From the NCBI RefSeq assembly GCF_014650035.1, contig NZ_BMUE01000010.1, positions 62,001-126,000 of the forward strand: a stretch of DNA of 64,000 nucleotides. Reading direction: 5' to 3'. The notes beneath the pieces are model-generated. The model saw only the letters and a list, made by a program, of their open reading frames with translations. It was not told where the DNA came from and did not search any database. This document shows, in pieces, positions 17,639 to 26,429 of this stretch. A program made the translations under genes and the position numbers. The stretch comes from Streptomyces lucensis JCM 4490 (GTDB taxonomy: Bacteria > Actinomycetota > Actinomycetes > Streptomycetales > Streptomycetaceae). The number at the start of each line of letters is the position of its first letter. Position 1 is the first letter of the stretch.

Positions 17639-17712
17639 GGCGGGTGCCTTCTTCCGGGTACGGGATCCGCTGTCATCAGCTCAGACCCCGCACCCGCCCG
17701 CAACTCATCGGT

Positions 17713-18528
17713 TCAGCCGGCGTGGGTGGAGAACAGTCCGCCGGTCGGGCCCTGCTTGTCGCCGCCCTGCGCCTTCTTCAGGGCGCCTGCGAGGCTCTCG
17801 ATGGTGAGGGACTGCAGGATCACCCGGCCGTCGCCCTCCAGGGTGGCCAGGGACAGGCCCTCGCCGCCGAACACGGCGTTCATGATCCCCTGCCGGTCGA
17901 GGCCGCCGACGCGCTGGACGCCGTACTGGATGCCCTCCTCGAAGGCGACCACGCAGCCGGTGTCGACCTCGATCCGGCCGCCGAAGTCGGCCGGGTTCAG
18001 GTCGATGAAGTTGCCCGCGCCGGCGATGATCACCGTGCCGCGCCCGGTGAACTTCTCCAGGACGAAGCCCTCGCCGCCGCTCGTGCCCGTGCGGCCGCCC
18101 TGGAAGGCGATGCCGAAGTCGACCGTGGACTCGGCGGCCACGAAGGCGTCCTTCTCGGCGAACCACGCACGCGTGCCGTCCAGCTCCAGGGCGCGCATCT
18201 CGCCCGGGAGGACGCCCGCGAAGCCGACCGTGCCCTCGCCGCCGCGGGCGGTGAAGTACTGGAAGGCCAGCGACTCTCCCGCGAGCATCCGCTGGCCGAC
18301 CTGCATGGCGGTGCCCATGGCCTGACGCAGCATGCCGCCCATGCCGCCGCCCGGGCCGTTCTGCTGGCGTCCGCCGTTGTCCGACGGGCCGGAGAGCCGT
18401 GTCTCCATGGTCACGTTCGTCGTCTTGAACAGGAACTTCCCGGCCTCGCAGTAGACGGTCTGGCCGGGGTGCAGGTTGACGACCGCCATCTGCATGGCGT
18501 TGCCGACGATCTCTTGCTTAAGGGTCAC
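17713..18528 (-). CDS. AIM24-family protein
   Basis: 271 residues from a GTG at 18528 (uncertain; Met codons a few residues later are alternatives). Sequence from KQEIVGNAMQMAVV through VYCEAGKFLF, GEGTVGFAGVLPGEM, FIDLNPADFGGRIEVDTGCVVAFEEG to SLATLEGDGRVILQS is the double beta-sheet TIGR00266/AIM24 fold. A Gly/Met/Gln-rich linker (about 60-80) interrupts it. The molecular function of bacterial members is unknown. It lies 119 bases downstream of allantoicase and is not obviously part of that pathway. Confidence 0.82.
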   Translation of the reverse strand: MTLKQEIVGNAMQMAVVNLHPGQTVYCEAGKFLFKTTNVTMETRLSGPSDNGGRQQNGPGGGMGGMLRQAMGTAMQVGQRMLAGESLAFQYFTARGGEGTVGFAGVLPGEMRALELDGTRAWFAEKDAFVAAESTVDFGIAFQGGRTGTSGGEGFVLEKFTGRGTVIIAGAGNFIDLNPADFGGRIEVDTGCVVAFEEGIQYGVQRVGGLDRQGIMNAVFGGEGLSLATLEGDGRVILQSLTIESLAGALKKAQGGDKQGPTGGLFSTHAG

Positions 18529-18647
18529 GAGGACTTGAACGCGACAGGTGGAGCGAAAGGTTCCGGGTGTACGGAAAGGGCGTCCATGAGGGTGACACGC
18601 GGGGCGCCCGGCGCCGTCCGGCCGGGCCGCGCCACGCGCGCGGGGGA

Positions 18648-19778
18648 TCAGCCGCCGAGCTCCTGGTGGCGGGCGGCCAGCCGGGCGGCGCCGTCCTCCG
18701 TCAGGGAGCCGAACAGGCGCAGCCGGGAGATGCCGCCGTCGGGGAAGATGTCCACGCGCGCGTGCGTGCCCACGACCGCCCGCGGCAGCACGAAGCGGTG
18801 GTCGGTGTCGGGCTGCAGGCGGGTGCGCGGCAGGATCTCCGTCCAGTCGCCGTCCTCCCCGTCCCTGACGGAGACCGAGGCCCAGCCGGCGCTGTTGCCC
18901 TTCAGGCAGGCGGTGTCGATCCCGACGGCGCGGATCCGGGACCGGGCCGCGAGCCGGTAGCGGATCCAGTCGTTGCCCTGGTCGCGGCGGCGGCGGGTCT
19001 CCCATCCGTCGTCCATCCGGCGGGAGCGGCCCGGCTGGATGGTGTTGGCGGCCGGTGAGTAGAAGAGGTCGGAGGCGTCCTCGACCCGGCCGCCGTTCTC
19101 CAGGGCGGCCACGTCGAAGGTCCCGAGCGCCTGGAGCCACTCCGGGTCCGGGACGACCTCGCCGTGCACGCGCAGGCGGGCGATGCCGCCGTCGGGGTGC
19201 TGGTTGAGACGCAGGTGGGTGAAGCGCTGCTCGACGCCCACCTCGAAGCCGTTCGCCGCGTGGCCGCCGACGGGGGTGCGCGGGACGAGGGTGGTCCACT
19301 TCACGTCGTCGCCCAGCAGTTCCTCCGGGGAGGGGGCGCCGGGTACGCAGGCGCCCTCGACCGAGACCGCCTGCGGATGATTGCCGCGGAAGTGGGCGGT
19401 GTCGACGACGATCCCGCGGATCACGCCGGGCGCGCCGAGGCGGATCAGCGCCCAGTCGTGGTCGTCGGCGGTGGGCCAGGGGTGCGCGGCCGAGGCGCCG
19501 CGCCGGCGGCGGGTCTCCCAGCCGTCCATGATCTTGCCCTTGTGCCCGAAGTGCTCGGGGTCGAACTCGGCGCGCCCGGGCACCAGCAGGTTCTCCCGCT
19601 GGGCGAAGAACTCGTCGTTGGCGGCGACGACACCGGCGCCGAGCCGCCGGTCGGCGAGGTCGGCGTACCGGGTGAAGGGGAAGTCGGCGGTGCGGTAGTC
19701 CGCGTACGGGTCGCCGCCCGCGTAGGGGTTCGCGTCGCCGGTGAAGCGAGCCAGAGAAGATCGATGCAACGCCGTCAC
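18648..19778 (-). CDS. alc: allantoicase
   Basis: 376 residues; hydrolyses allantoate to ureidoglycolate and urea. Two tandem allantoicase domains are visible through paired motifs: GHKGKIMDGWETRRRR with DWALIRLG in the first, MDDGWETRRRRDQGNDW with IRYRLA in the second. Each is followed by a conserved histidine-containing segment (VVDTAHFRGN; GIDTACLKGN). The GTG start has AAAGGAA upstream. It lies 48 bases after allantoinase on the same strand, so both are read from the promoter near 21.2 kb. Confidence 0.95.
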   Translation of the reverse strand: MTALHRSSLARFTGDANPYAGGDPYADYRTADFPFTRYADLADRRLGAGVVAANDEFFAQRENLLVPGRAEFDPEHFGHKGKIMDGWETRRRRGASAAHPWPTADDHDWALIRLGAPGVIRGIVVDTAHFRGNHPQAVSVEGACVPGAPSPEELLGDDVKWTTLVPRTPVGGHAANGFEVGVEQRFTHLRLNQHPDGGIARLRVHGEVVPDPEWLQALGTFDVAALENGGRVEDASDLFYSPAANTIQPGRSRRMDDGWETRRRRDQGNDWIRYRLAARSRIRAVGIDTACLKGNSAGWASVSVRDGEDGDWTEILPRTRLQPDTDHRFVLPRAVVGTHARVDIFPDGGISRLRLFGSLTEDGAARLAARHQELGG

Positions 19779-19826
19779 GGTGATCAGGGTTCCTTTCGGG
19801 AGGCGGCTGATGCGGTGCGGGGGGGC

Positions 19827-21167
19827 TCAGTGGGGGCGGCTGAGCAGCAAGCCCTTCGGTGCGGTGAACACACCGTTCTCGACGATGCGCTCTCCGCGCA
19901 GCCAGGTGGACTTCACGACGCCGTACAGGGTCCGGCCGGCGTACGCGGTGACCCGGTTGCGGTGCTGGAGGCCGGCCGGGTCGACGGTGAAGGTCTCGTC
20001 GGGGGCGAGGACGGCGAAGTCGGCGTCGCGGCCGGGCGCGATGGCGCCCTTGGCGGCGCCGAGCCCGACCAGGGCCGCCGTCCGGGCGGACATCCAGCGC
20101 ACGACGTCCTCCAGGCCGTGGCCGCGCCGGCGGGCCTCGGTCCACACGGCGGAGAGGCTGAGCTGGAGGCCGGAGATGCCGCCCCAGGCGGTGGCGAAGT
20201 CGTCGGTCTTCAGGTCGGCGGTGGAGGGCGAGTGGTCGGTGACCACGCAGTCGATGGTGCCGTCGGCGAGCGCCTCCCAGAGCAGGTCCTGGTTGGCGGC
20301 CTCACGGATGGGCGGGCAGCACTTGAACTCGCTGGCGCCGTCCGGAACCTCCTCGGCGGTCAGGGTGAGGTAGTGCGGACAGGTCTCCACGGTGATCCGC
20401 ACGCCCTCCGCGCGCGCGGCGCGGATCAGCGGGAGCGCGTCGCCGGACGACAGGTGCAGCACGTGCACGCGCGCGTCCAGCCGCCGGGCCTGGGCGATGA
20501 GGCCGGCGATGGCCGTGTCCTCGGCGCCGCGCGGGCGGGAGGCGAGGAAGTCGGCGTACCTGGGGCCGCCGTGCTGCGGGGCGGCGGCCAGGTGGTGCGG
20601 GTCCTCGGCGTGCACGATCAGCAGCCCGCCGAACCCGGCGATCTCCGCCAGGGACGCGGCCAGCCGCTCCTGGTCGAGGTGCGGGAACTCGTCGACGCCG
20701 GACGGGGACAGGAAGGCCTTGAAGCCGAAGACGCCGGCGTCGTGCAGCGGGCGCAGGTCCTTGACGTTGCCGGGCAGGGCGCCGCCCCAGAAGCCGACGT
20801 CGACATGCGCCTTGTCGGCGGCGACCGCCCGCTTCACCCTCAGGTGCTCGACGGTCGTGGTCGGGGGGAGGGAGTTCAGGGGCATGTCGACGAGGGTCGT
20901 GACGCCCCCGGCCACCGCGGCGCGCGTCGCGGTCCAGAAGCCCTCCCACTCCGTGCGGCCCGGGTCGTTCACGTGCACGTGGGTGTCGACGAGGCCCGGC
21001 AGCAGGACGTGGTCCCCGAGGTCCTCCAGGCGTGCCGCCGCGGGGACCTCGGCGTCGTGCGGCAGTACGGCCGCGATCCTGCCGGCGGACACGGCGACCG
21101 CGGCGGCCCGCGTCCCTTCCGGAGTGACGACGCGCGTCGAGCGCAGCACCAGTTCAGCGTCGGACAC
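19827..21167 (-). CDS. allB: allantoinase
   Basis: 446-residue cyclic amidohydrolase converting allantoin to allantoate. Metal ligands: THVHVND (first HxH), the carbamylated Lys in FGFKAFLSPSG, His in IVHAEDPHH and VLHLSSGD, and the catalytic Asp in VVTDHSPST. The GTG start is at 21167. It is the first gene of the allantoinase-allantoicase transcript. Two candidate operators lie upstream: the 17-bp palindrome at 21201 and the four-half-site array at 21294. Confidence 0.96.
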   Translation of the reverse strand: MSDAELVLRSTRVVTPEGTRAAAVAVSAGRIAAVLPHDAEVPAAARLEDLGDHVLLPGLVDTHVHVNDPGRTEWEGFWTATRAAVAGGVTTLVDMPLNSLPPTTTVEHLRVKRAVAADKAHVDVGFWGGALPGNVKDLRPLHDAGVFGFKAFLSPSGVDEFPHLDQERLAASLAEIAGFGGLLIVHAEDPHHLAAAPQHGGPRYADFLASRPRGAEDTAIAGLIAQARRLDARVHVLHLSSGDALPLIRAARAEGVRITVETCPHYLTLTAEEVPDGASEFKCCPPIREAANQDLLWEALADGTIDCVVTDHSPSTADLKTDDFATAWGGISGLQLSLSAVWTEARRRGHGLEDVVRWMSARTAALVGLGAAKGAIAPGRDADFAVLAPDETFTVDPAGLQHRNRVTAYAGRTLYGVVKSTWLRGERIVENGVFTAPKGLLLSRPH

Positions 21168-21200
21168 CCGAACCCCTCTTCCGCCGTACCGCTCTTCTAT

Positions 21201-21217
21201 TTCAACGTTCTGTTGAA
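21201..21217. promoter_or_regulatory. element B palindrome TTCAAC-N5-GTTGAA at the allantoinase promoter
   Basis: Perfect inverted repeat (TTCAACGTTCTGTTGAA) 33 bases upstream of the allantoinase GTG. The same arms with the same 5-base spacer occur at 44423 (uricase operon) and 47107 (catalase). See findings. Confidence 0.6.
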
Positions 21218-21293
21218 GGAGTCTTCACTTCCGCCTTGGCACCGTCAAGAGGCACACGCCGGGTGACGGCCCGCGCGCGCTCCCCCTGGACGT

Positions 21294-21329
21294 TTCCACA
21301 ACACGGAATTAGAATTCCGATGAGCAGAA
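21294..21329. promoter_or_regulatory. element A four-half-site operator between allantoinase and the IclR gene
   Basis: Half-sites TTCC 21294-21297, GGAA 21305-21308, TTCC 21315-21318 and AGAA 21326-21329, spaced 7, 6 and 7 bases. It lies 78 bases before the IclR start and 126 bases from the allantoinase start, so it could serve both divergent genes. The same architecture recurs at 23416, 45179 and 52127. Confidence 0.7.
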
Positions 21330-21407
21330 CGTAGCTACGTACAAGCGGGGAGTCAACCGGCCGCCGGGTAGGCTGCAGCCCTCTGCCAGTCCCGAAAGGA
21401 ACGCGCC

Positions 21408-22202
21408 GTGCCGACGTCCAGCGCCAGCACCACCGACTCCGCCAGGTCCTCCAACGGCGGCGGAGTCCAGTCCCTGGAGCGTGCCTTCGATCTGCTGGAG
21501 CGGATGGCCGACGCGGGGGGCGAGGTCGGCCTGAGCGAGCTGTCCGCCACCAGCGGGCTGCCCCTGCCGACCATCCACCGGCTGATGCGCACGCTGGTCG
21601 CCTGCGGATACGTCCGCCAGCAGCCGAACCGGCGGTACGCGCTCGGCCCCCGGCTGATCCGGCTCGGCGAGTCGGCGTCCCGGCTGCTCGGCACCTGGGC
21701 GCGGCCGTACCTGGCCCGGCTGGTGGAGGAGACCGGCGAGACCGCCAACATGGCGCTGCTGGACGGCGACGAGATCGTGTACGTGGCGCAGGTGCCCTCG
21801 AAGCACTCCATGCGCATGTTCACCGAGGTGGGGCGGAGGGTGCTGCCGCACTCCACGGGCGTGGGCAAGGCCCTGCTGGCCGGCGTCCCCGACGCCGAGG
21901 TCCGCGCCCTGCTCTCCCGCACCGGCATGCCGGCCGCGACGGAGAAGACCATCACCACGCCGGAGGGCTTCCTGGCGGCGCTGGAGGAGGTGCGCCGGCT
22001 CGGTTATGCCGTGGACGACAACGAGCAGGAGATCGGCGTCCGCTGCCTGGCGGTGCCCGTGCCCGACGCCCCCACGGCGGCCGCCATCTCCATCTCCGGG
22101 CCGGCCGGGCGGGTCACCGAGGCCGCCACCGAAAAGATCGTGCCGGTACTGCGGGGCATCGCCGCGGAACTCTCCGAGGCACTGGCGAGTTCGGGGGCCT
22201 GA
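21408..22202 (+). CDS. allR: IclR-family regulator of allantoin catabolism (AllR-like)
   Basis: 264 residues. The N-terminal winged helix (about 22-85: VQSLERAFDLLERMADAGG, LSELSATSGLPLPTIHRLMRTLV) is followed by the IclR effector domain (MALLDGDEIVYVAQVPSKHSM, LPHSTGVGKALLAG, DDNEQEIGVRCLAVPV, AAISISGPAGRV). The GTG start has GAAAGGA upstream. It is divergent from allantoinase and close to malate synthase. IclR proteins with this context (Streptomyces AllR, E. coli AllR) repress allantoin and glyoxylate genes until an intermediate binds. Element A sites in five promoters are its likely targets. Confidence 0.9.
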   Translation: MPTSSASTTDSARSSNGGGVQSLERAFDLLERMADAGGEVGLSELSATSGLPLPTIHRLMRTLVACGYVRQQPNRRYALGPRLIRLGESASRLLGTWARPYLARLVEETGETANMALLDGDEIVYVAQVPSKHSMRMFTEVGRRVLPHSTGVGKALLAGVPDAEVRALLSRTGMPAATEKTITTPEGFLAALEEVRRLGYAVDDNEQEIGVRCLAVPVPDAPTAAAISISGPAGRVTEAATEKIVPVLRGIAAELSEALASSGA

Positions 22203-22219
22203 GCCGGGCGACCGGCCGC

Positions 22220-22285
22220 TCAGAGGTCGGCCACGGGCAGCCGGCGGCCGACGCCGAGGGTGTCGTAGCCGGCCGTGGGGCTCAT
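22220..22285 (-). CDS. possible 21-residue ORF coupled to the DUF5955 gene
   Basis: An ATG overlaps the DUF5955 stop codon (ATGA) and reads 21 codons to a TGA (MSPTAGYDTLGVGRRLPVAD plus Leu). All 21 sense codons end in G or C, matching local coding style. It is either a translationally coupled micro-protein or the remnant of a once longer gene. No family is recognised. Confidence 0.3.
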   Translation of the reverse strand: MSPTAGYDTLGVGRRLPVADL

Positions 22286-22596
22286 CTTCCCGGCGGCCGC
22301 CCGAACAGGTCCACCGCCTCCCGGACCTCCGTCAGAGCGCGGGTCAGCGCGCTGACCGAGCCGATCGCACCCGCGATCAGTAACAGGGAGCGGCGCAGGA
22401 GAGGGATCTGCGGTGAACCGCCGGCGGCCATCGCGGCCAGGGCCGCCAGCTCGTCCTCGGCTATGGAGCGGTCGGGGAAGTCCGCCGGGATCGCGGCGAG
22501 CTGACGGCGCAGCCGGGAAACGGCCGTCCGCAGTTCCACCGCTCTAGGGTCCTCGTCACTGCCGGTCACCGGCCTCTGCCCCAGACTCCGCAACAC
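22282..22596 (-). CDS. small conserved protein, DUF5955-like
   Basis: 104 residues from GTG 22596, preceded by a strong purine-rich site (GGGGGAGGG). The sequence has a heptad-like region (VELRTAVSRLRRQLAAIPAD), the conserved IAEDELAALAAMAAGG, and an apolar C-terminal helix (LLRRSLLLIAGAIGSVSAL). I recognise it as a Streptomyces-restricted family without known function, possibly membrane-associated. It is convergent with the IclR gene. Confidence 0.72.
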   Translation of the reverse strand: MLRSLGQRPVTGSDEDPRAVELRTAVSRLRRQLAAIPADFPDRSIAEDELAALAAMAAGGSPQIPLLRRSLLLIAGAIGSVSALTRALTEVREAVDLFGRPPGR

Positions 22597-22740
22597 AGCC
22601 CTCCCCCTGACGCGCCGTCGTGCGCGGGTCAGTAAACGCCACCCGGTGTCCGAGCGCCACAGCGCGGACCGAAATTCAGCCCAACGGACACGGGCGCCGG
22701 GGAGGCGCACGCGTGCTCCGCCGTCGGGTATGCAGGACTC

Positions 22741-23349
22741 ATGACGGACCACCAGGATCATCGGGGTGATGTCGCCGGGCTGCTGCTCGCCGCCGGCGGT
22801 GGCAGACGGCTCGGCGGACGCCCCAAGGCGCTGCTGCAACACCGGGGACGGCCGCTGGTCGAGCACGCGGCCGGGGTGCTGCGGGCGGCCGGGTGCCGGC
22901 GCGTCCACGTCGTCCTGGGCGCCGGGGCGGACGAGGTGAGGCGCCGCGCCGAGCTGGGCGGATGCGTGCTCGTGGACAACCCGGACTGGGGCGGGGGGAT
23001 GGGATCGTCCCTGCGCGCGGGGCTGGAATCCCTCGCCGGCACCGGGGCGCGCGCCGCCCTGGTGAGCCTGGTGGACCAGCCCGGCATCGGCCCGGCGGCG
23101 GCCGCCCGGGTGCTCGCCGCCTACGAGGGCGTGAACTCGCTGGTGTCGGCCGCCTACGAAGGCACCCGCGGGCATCCGGTCCTGTTCGGCGCGGCCCACT
23201 GGGCGGGCATCGCCGCGACCGCGACCGGCGACCAGGGGGCGCGCGCGTACCTGAGGGACCACGCGGCGGCGATCAGGCTCGTGGAGTGCGCGGACGTGGC
23301 CGATCCGCACGACATCGACACCGAGGCCGACCTGAACCGCCTCGAGTGA
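22741..23349 (+). CDS. MobA-like NTP transferase (MocA/molybdenum cofactor type)
   Basis: 202 residues. The nucleotidyltransferase signature GLLLAAGGGRRLGGRPKALL (13-32) is followed by VHVVLGAGADEV, the metal-binding LVSLVDQPG and GTRGHPVLFG. This subgroup makes molybdopterin dinucleotide cofactors for xanthine-dehydrogenase-type enzymes or acts as their accessory factor. Its position between the allantoin regulator and malate synthase suggests service to purine oxidation, although xanthine dehydrogenase is not in this window. A general sugar nucleotidyltransferase is an alternative. Confidence 0.85.
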   Translation: MTDHQDHRGDVAGLLLAAGGGRRLGGRPKALLQHRGRPLVEHAAGVLRAAGCRRVHVVLGAGADEVRRRAELGGCVLVDNPDWGGGMGSSLRAGLESLAGTGARAALVSLVDQPGIGPAAAARVLAAYEGVNSLVSAAYEGTRGHPVLFGAAHWAGIAATATGDQGARAYLRDHAAAIRLVECADVADPHDIDTEADLNRLE

Positions 23350-23415
23350 ACACGGTGGCACCGGGGGCCGTTCCGACTCCGTCCGGAGAATCTCGACATC
23401 AACAAATCATTGAAG

Positions 23416-23451
23416 TTCCACGATGAGGAAACTACTATCCACTGATCAGAA
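23416..23451. promoter_or_regulatory. element A four-half-site operator upstream of malate synthase
   Basis: Half-sites TTCC 23416-23419, GGAA 23427-23430, ATCC 23437-23440 and AGAA 23448-23451 with 7, 6, 7 spacing, ending 83 bases before the malate synthase ATG. The block is strikingly AT-rich against its surroundings. Confidence 0.68.
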
Positions 23452-23534
23452 GCGCCTTTGCCGCACAGTGGGCGCTCACCGTCCTGTCCGTGCCCCTTGG
23501 CACCCGGTGCCACCGCTGAAGGAAGTGACAGCTC

Positions 23535-25160
23535 ATGTCCGCACCAGCGCCGTCCCCGCTGGCCATCGTCGACGCCGAGCCCCTGCCCCGGCAGGAAGAG
23601 GTCCTCACCGACGCGGCGCTCGCCTTCGTGGCGGAGCTGCACCGGCGGTTCACCCCGCGCCGCGACGAACTCCTCGCCCGCCGGGCCGAGCGCCGCGCCG
23701 AGATCGCCCGCACGTCCACGCTCGACTTCCTCCCCGAGACCGCGGCGGTCCGCGCGGACGAGTCGTGGCGGGTCGCCCCGGCCCCGGCCGCGCTGAACGA
23801 CCGGCGCGTCGAGATCACCGGCCCGACCGACCGCAAGATGACCGTCAACGCGCTCAACTCGGGCGCGCGGGTCTGGCTCGCCGACTTCGAGGACGCCTCC
23901 GCACCCACCTGGGAGAACGTCGTCCTCGGCCAGGTGAACCTGATCGACGCGTACACCCGGCGGATCGACTTCACCGACGAGCGCACCGGCAAGTCGTACG
24001 CCCTGCGCCCCGACGAGGAGCTGGCGACCGTCGTCATGCGCCCGCGCGGCTGGCACCTGGACGAGCGGCACCTCGTCGACGCCGGCGGCCGCCAGGTCCC
24101 GGGCGCCTTCGTCGACTTCGGCCTGTACTTCTTCCACAACGCCCAGCGGCTGCTCGACCTCGGCAAGGGCCCGTACTTCTACCTGCCGAAGACCGAGTCG
24201 CACCTCGAAGCACGGCTGTGGAACGACGTGTTCGTCTTCGCGCAGGACTACGTCGGCATCCCGCGGGGCACCGTCCGGGCCACCGTGCTGATCGAGACGA
24301 TCACGGCCGCCTACGAGATGGAGGAGATCCTCTACGAACTGCGCGACCACGCCTCCGGGCTGAACGCCGGCCGCTGGGACTACCTGTTCTCCATCGTGAA
24401 GAACTTCCGTGACGGCGGCCCCCGGTTCGTCCTGCCGGACCGCAACGCGGTCACGATGACCGCCCCGTTCATGCGGGCGTACACCGAACTCCTCGTCCGC
24501 ACCTGCCACAAGCGCGGCGCGCACGCGATCGGCGGCATGGCGGCGTTCATCCCGTCCCGGCGCGACGAGGAGGTCAACAGGGTCGCCTTCGAGAAGGTGA
24601 AGGCGGACAAGGACCGCGAGGCGAACGACGGCTTCGACGGCTCCTGGGTCGCCCACCCCGACCTGGTGCCGATCGCCATGAAGTCCTTCGACGACGTCCT
24701 CGGCGACAAGCCGAACCAGAAGGACCGGCTGCGCGAGGACGTCCGTGTCGAGGCCGCCGACCTGATCGCGGTCGACTCGCTGGACGCGAAGCCGACGTAC
24801 GCCGGTCTCGTGGGCGCCGTCCAGGTCGGCATCCGCTACATCGAGGCCTGGCTGCGCGGACTCGGCGCGGTCGCCATCTTCAACCTGATGGAGGACGCGG
24901 CCACCGCCGAGATCTCCCGCTCGCAGATCTGGCAGTGGATCAACGCGGGCGTCGAGTTCGAGAACGGCGAGAAGGCCACGCCGGAACTGGCCCGCGAGGT
25001 GGCCGCCGCGGAACTCGCCGGCATCCGCGCGGAGATCGGCGAGGAGGCCTTCGCGGCCGGCCACTGGCAGCAGGCGCACGACCTGCTGCTCCAGGTCTCC
25101 CTCGACGAGGACTACGCCGACTTCCTCACCCTGCCGGCCTACGAGCGGCTGAGGGGCTGA
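23535..25160 (+). CDS. aceB: malate synthase A
   Basis: 541 residues, normal for isoform A. Condenses glyoxylate with acetyl-CoA to malate. Family signatures: LADFEDASAPTWEN, MRPRGWHLDERH (catalytic Arg), KTESHLEARLWNDVF, TVLIETITAAYEMEEILYEL, DYLFSIVKNFR and GGMAAFIPSRRD. The ATG start has GGAAG upstream. Here it takes glyoxylate from allantoin breakdown into the TCA cycle, and the upstream element A site suggests control by the same IclR regulator. Confidence 0.97.
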   Translation: MSAPAPSPLAIVDAEPLPRQEEVLTDAALAFVAELHRRFTPRRDELLARRAERRAEIARTSTLDFLPETAAVRADESWRVAPAPAALNDRRVEITGPTDRKMTVNALNSGARVWLADFEDASAPTWENVVLGQVNLIDAYTRRIDFTDERTGKSYALRPDEELATVVMRPRGWHLDERHLVDAGGRQVPGAFVDFGLYFFHNAQRLLDLGKGPYFYLPKTESHLEARLWNDVFVFAQDYVGIPRGTVRATVLIETITAAYEMEEILYELRDHASGLNAGRWDYLFSIVKNFRDGGPRFVLPDRNAVTMTAPFMRAYTELLVRTCHKRGAHAIGGMAAFIPSRRDEEVNRVAFEKVKADKDREANDGFDGSWVAHPDLVPIAMKSFDDVLGDKPNQKDRLREDVRVEAADLIAVDSLDAKPTYAGLVGAVQVGIRYIEAWLRGLGAVAIFNLMEDAATAEISRSQIWQWINAGVEFENGEKATPELAREVAAAELAGIRAEIGEEAFAAGHWQQAHDLLLQVSLDEDYADFLTLPAYERLRG

Positions 25161-25200
25161 CCGCTCACCCGGCCCCGGGGCCGTCCCCGGCGCCGGGCGC

Positions 25201-26115
25201 TCATCCCAGGTGCACCGCCCCGTCCGTCTCCACCCCCGGCCTGCCGTGCAGGTCGGGGACGTGCTTGAGCCAGTCCGGGCGGCCCTGCCGGGTCCTCGCG
25301 GCGCGGGCGGCCTCCTCGTCCGCCAGTTCCGCCCGGCTCGGGAAGTCGGTGGGCAGCCAGCCGGCCGACAGCCGCAGCCGCTGCAGCAGGTAGTCGACGT
25401 AGGCGGCCCGGACGTCGCCGGGGGTCGCGAAGCCCGCGTCCTCGGCCAGCCAGGCGTCCGGCACCTCGGCGACGATCCCGCGCAGCAGCTCCTCGGTCAC
25501 CCGGGGCGCGAGTTCCGCGTCGGCGGCGCGGACGTCGGGGCCGTAACGACCGAGGGCGTGGTGCCGGAAGTCGTACCGCTTGCCCGGGGTGGTGGTGTCC
25601 CAGCGGTGGTGGAAGACGAGGGCGGCGCCGTGGTCGATGAGCCACAGGCGCGGCGGCACGGTGCCGAGAGTGGGCCACACCATCAGGTTGGAGCTGTGCA
25701 CCGTACGGTCCACGTTGACGGTCAGCGCGTCCAGCCAGACGATCCGGCCCGCCTCCAGCGGGTCCACGTCGAAGGACCCGGCGACCTCCGGGGTGAGGTC
25801 GACGGCGCCCGGCAGGTGGTCCATGCCGAGGTTGACGCCCGCGCTGGCGCCGTGCAGCTCCCGGACCTCCTGGTGGGGCTCGCCGGCGGCGATCGCCGGA
25901 TCGAAGCGGACGAGGACCAGTTCGGGGAAGCGCAGCCCGAGCGCCCGGGCGAGTTCGCCGACGATCACCTCGGCGACCAGCGCCTTGTGCCCCTGCGCCG
26001 AGCCGGTGAACTTCACGACGTAGGTGCCGAGGTCGTCGGCCTCGACGACGCCGGGCACGGAGCCTCCGGAGTGGAGGGGTTCGACGTAGCGGGTTGCGGT
26101 GACCTCTCTCAGCAT
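25201..26115 (-). CDS. HipA-like kinase-fold protein
   Basis: 304 residues from ATG 26115 (GTG 26127 also possible, with GAGGAG close by). Motifs: YVVKFTGSAQGHKALVAEVIVGELARALGL (nucleotide-binding Lys region), WLDALTVNVDRTVHSSNLMVW (catalytic-loop-like Asp, with Asn in NLM) and LWLIDHGAALVFHH (metal-binding DxG-like IDHG). This resembles the stand-alone HipA_C-like family, without the N-terminal half of the HipA toxin and without an adjacent HipB antitoxin. Its substrate is unknown. Convergent with malate synthase. Confidence 0.72.
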   Translation of the reverse strand: MLREVTATRYVEPLHSGGSVPGVVEADDLGTYVVKFTGSAQGHKALVAEVIVGELARALGLRFPELVLVRFDPAIAAGEPHQEVRELHGASAGVNLGMDHLPGAVDLTPEVAGSFDVDPLEAGRIVWLDALTVNVDRTVHSSNLMVWPTLGTVPPRLWLIDHGAALVFHHRWDTTTPGKRYDFRHHALGRYGPDVRAADAELAPRVTEELLRGIVAEVPDAWLAEDAGFATPGDVRAAYVDYLLQRLRLSAGWLPTDFPSRAELADEEAARAARTRQGRPDWLKHVPDLHGRPGVETDGAVHLG

Positions 26116-26429
26116 TCTCGCGGCCACCGCTCCTCGACCTTGCCTTCCACGGTCACCTCCAGGGCGCTGCTGTCCGGGGAGACGTCCGGCCGGCCCCGGG
26201 TGGCTTCCGGGGAGTTCCGGCCGGTCCCCGGCGAGTCCGTCGACGGCCGTGCGGCCCTTGTTACCGGCCTCCGGCATTGAGTGTGCATAGTAACCAAGCG
26301 TGACAGCTGGGCCTCGAAGGCTTCCGCACGGCACGGCCGGCACCCGGCCGCCTGCGGGCGGAGCCGGTGGGCAACGCGGCGGCGCACAGCGCCCGTTGGG
26401 GCACATGCCCCGAGCCGTACGATCACCGC
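26116..26429. other. divergent intergenic region, 314 bp
   Basis: No convincing gene. An AT-richer patch around 26255-26310 (including CATAGTAACC) breaks the otherwise very GC-rich sequence and is the likely site of divergent promoters for the HipA-like gene and the DUF3515-like gene. No strong inverted repeat was found. Confidence 0.4.
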
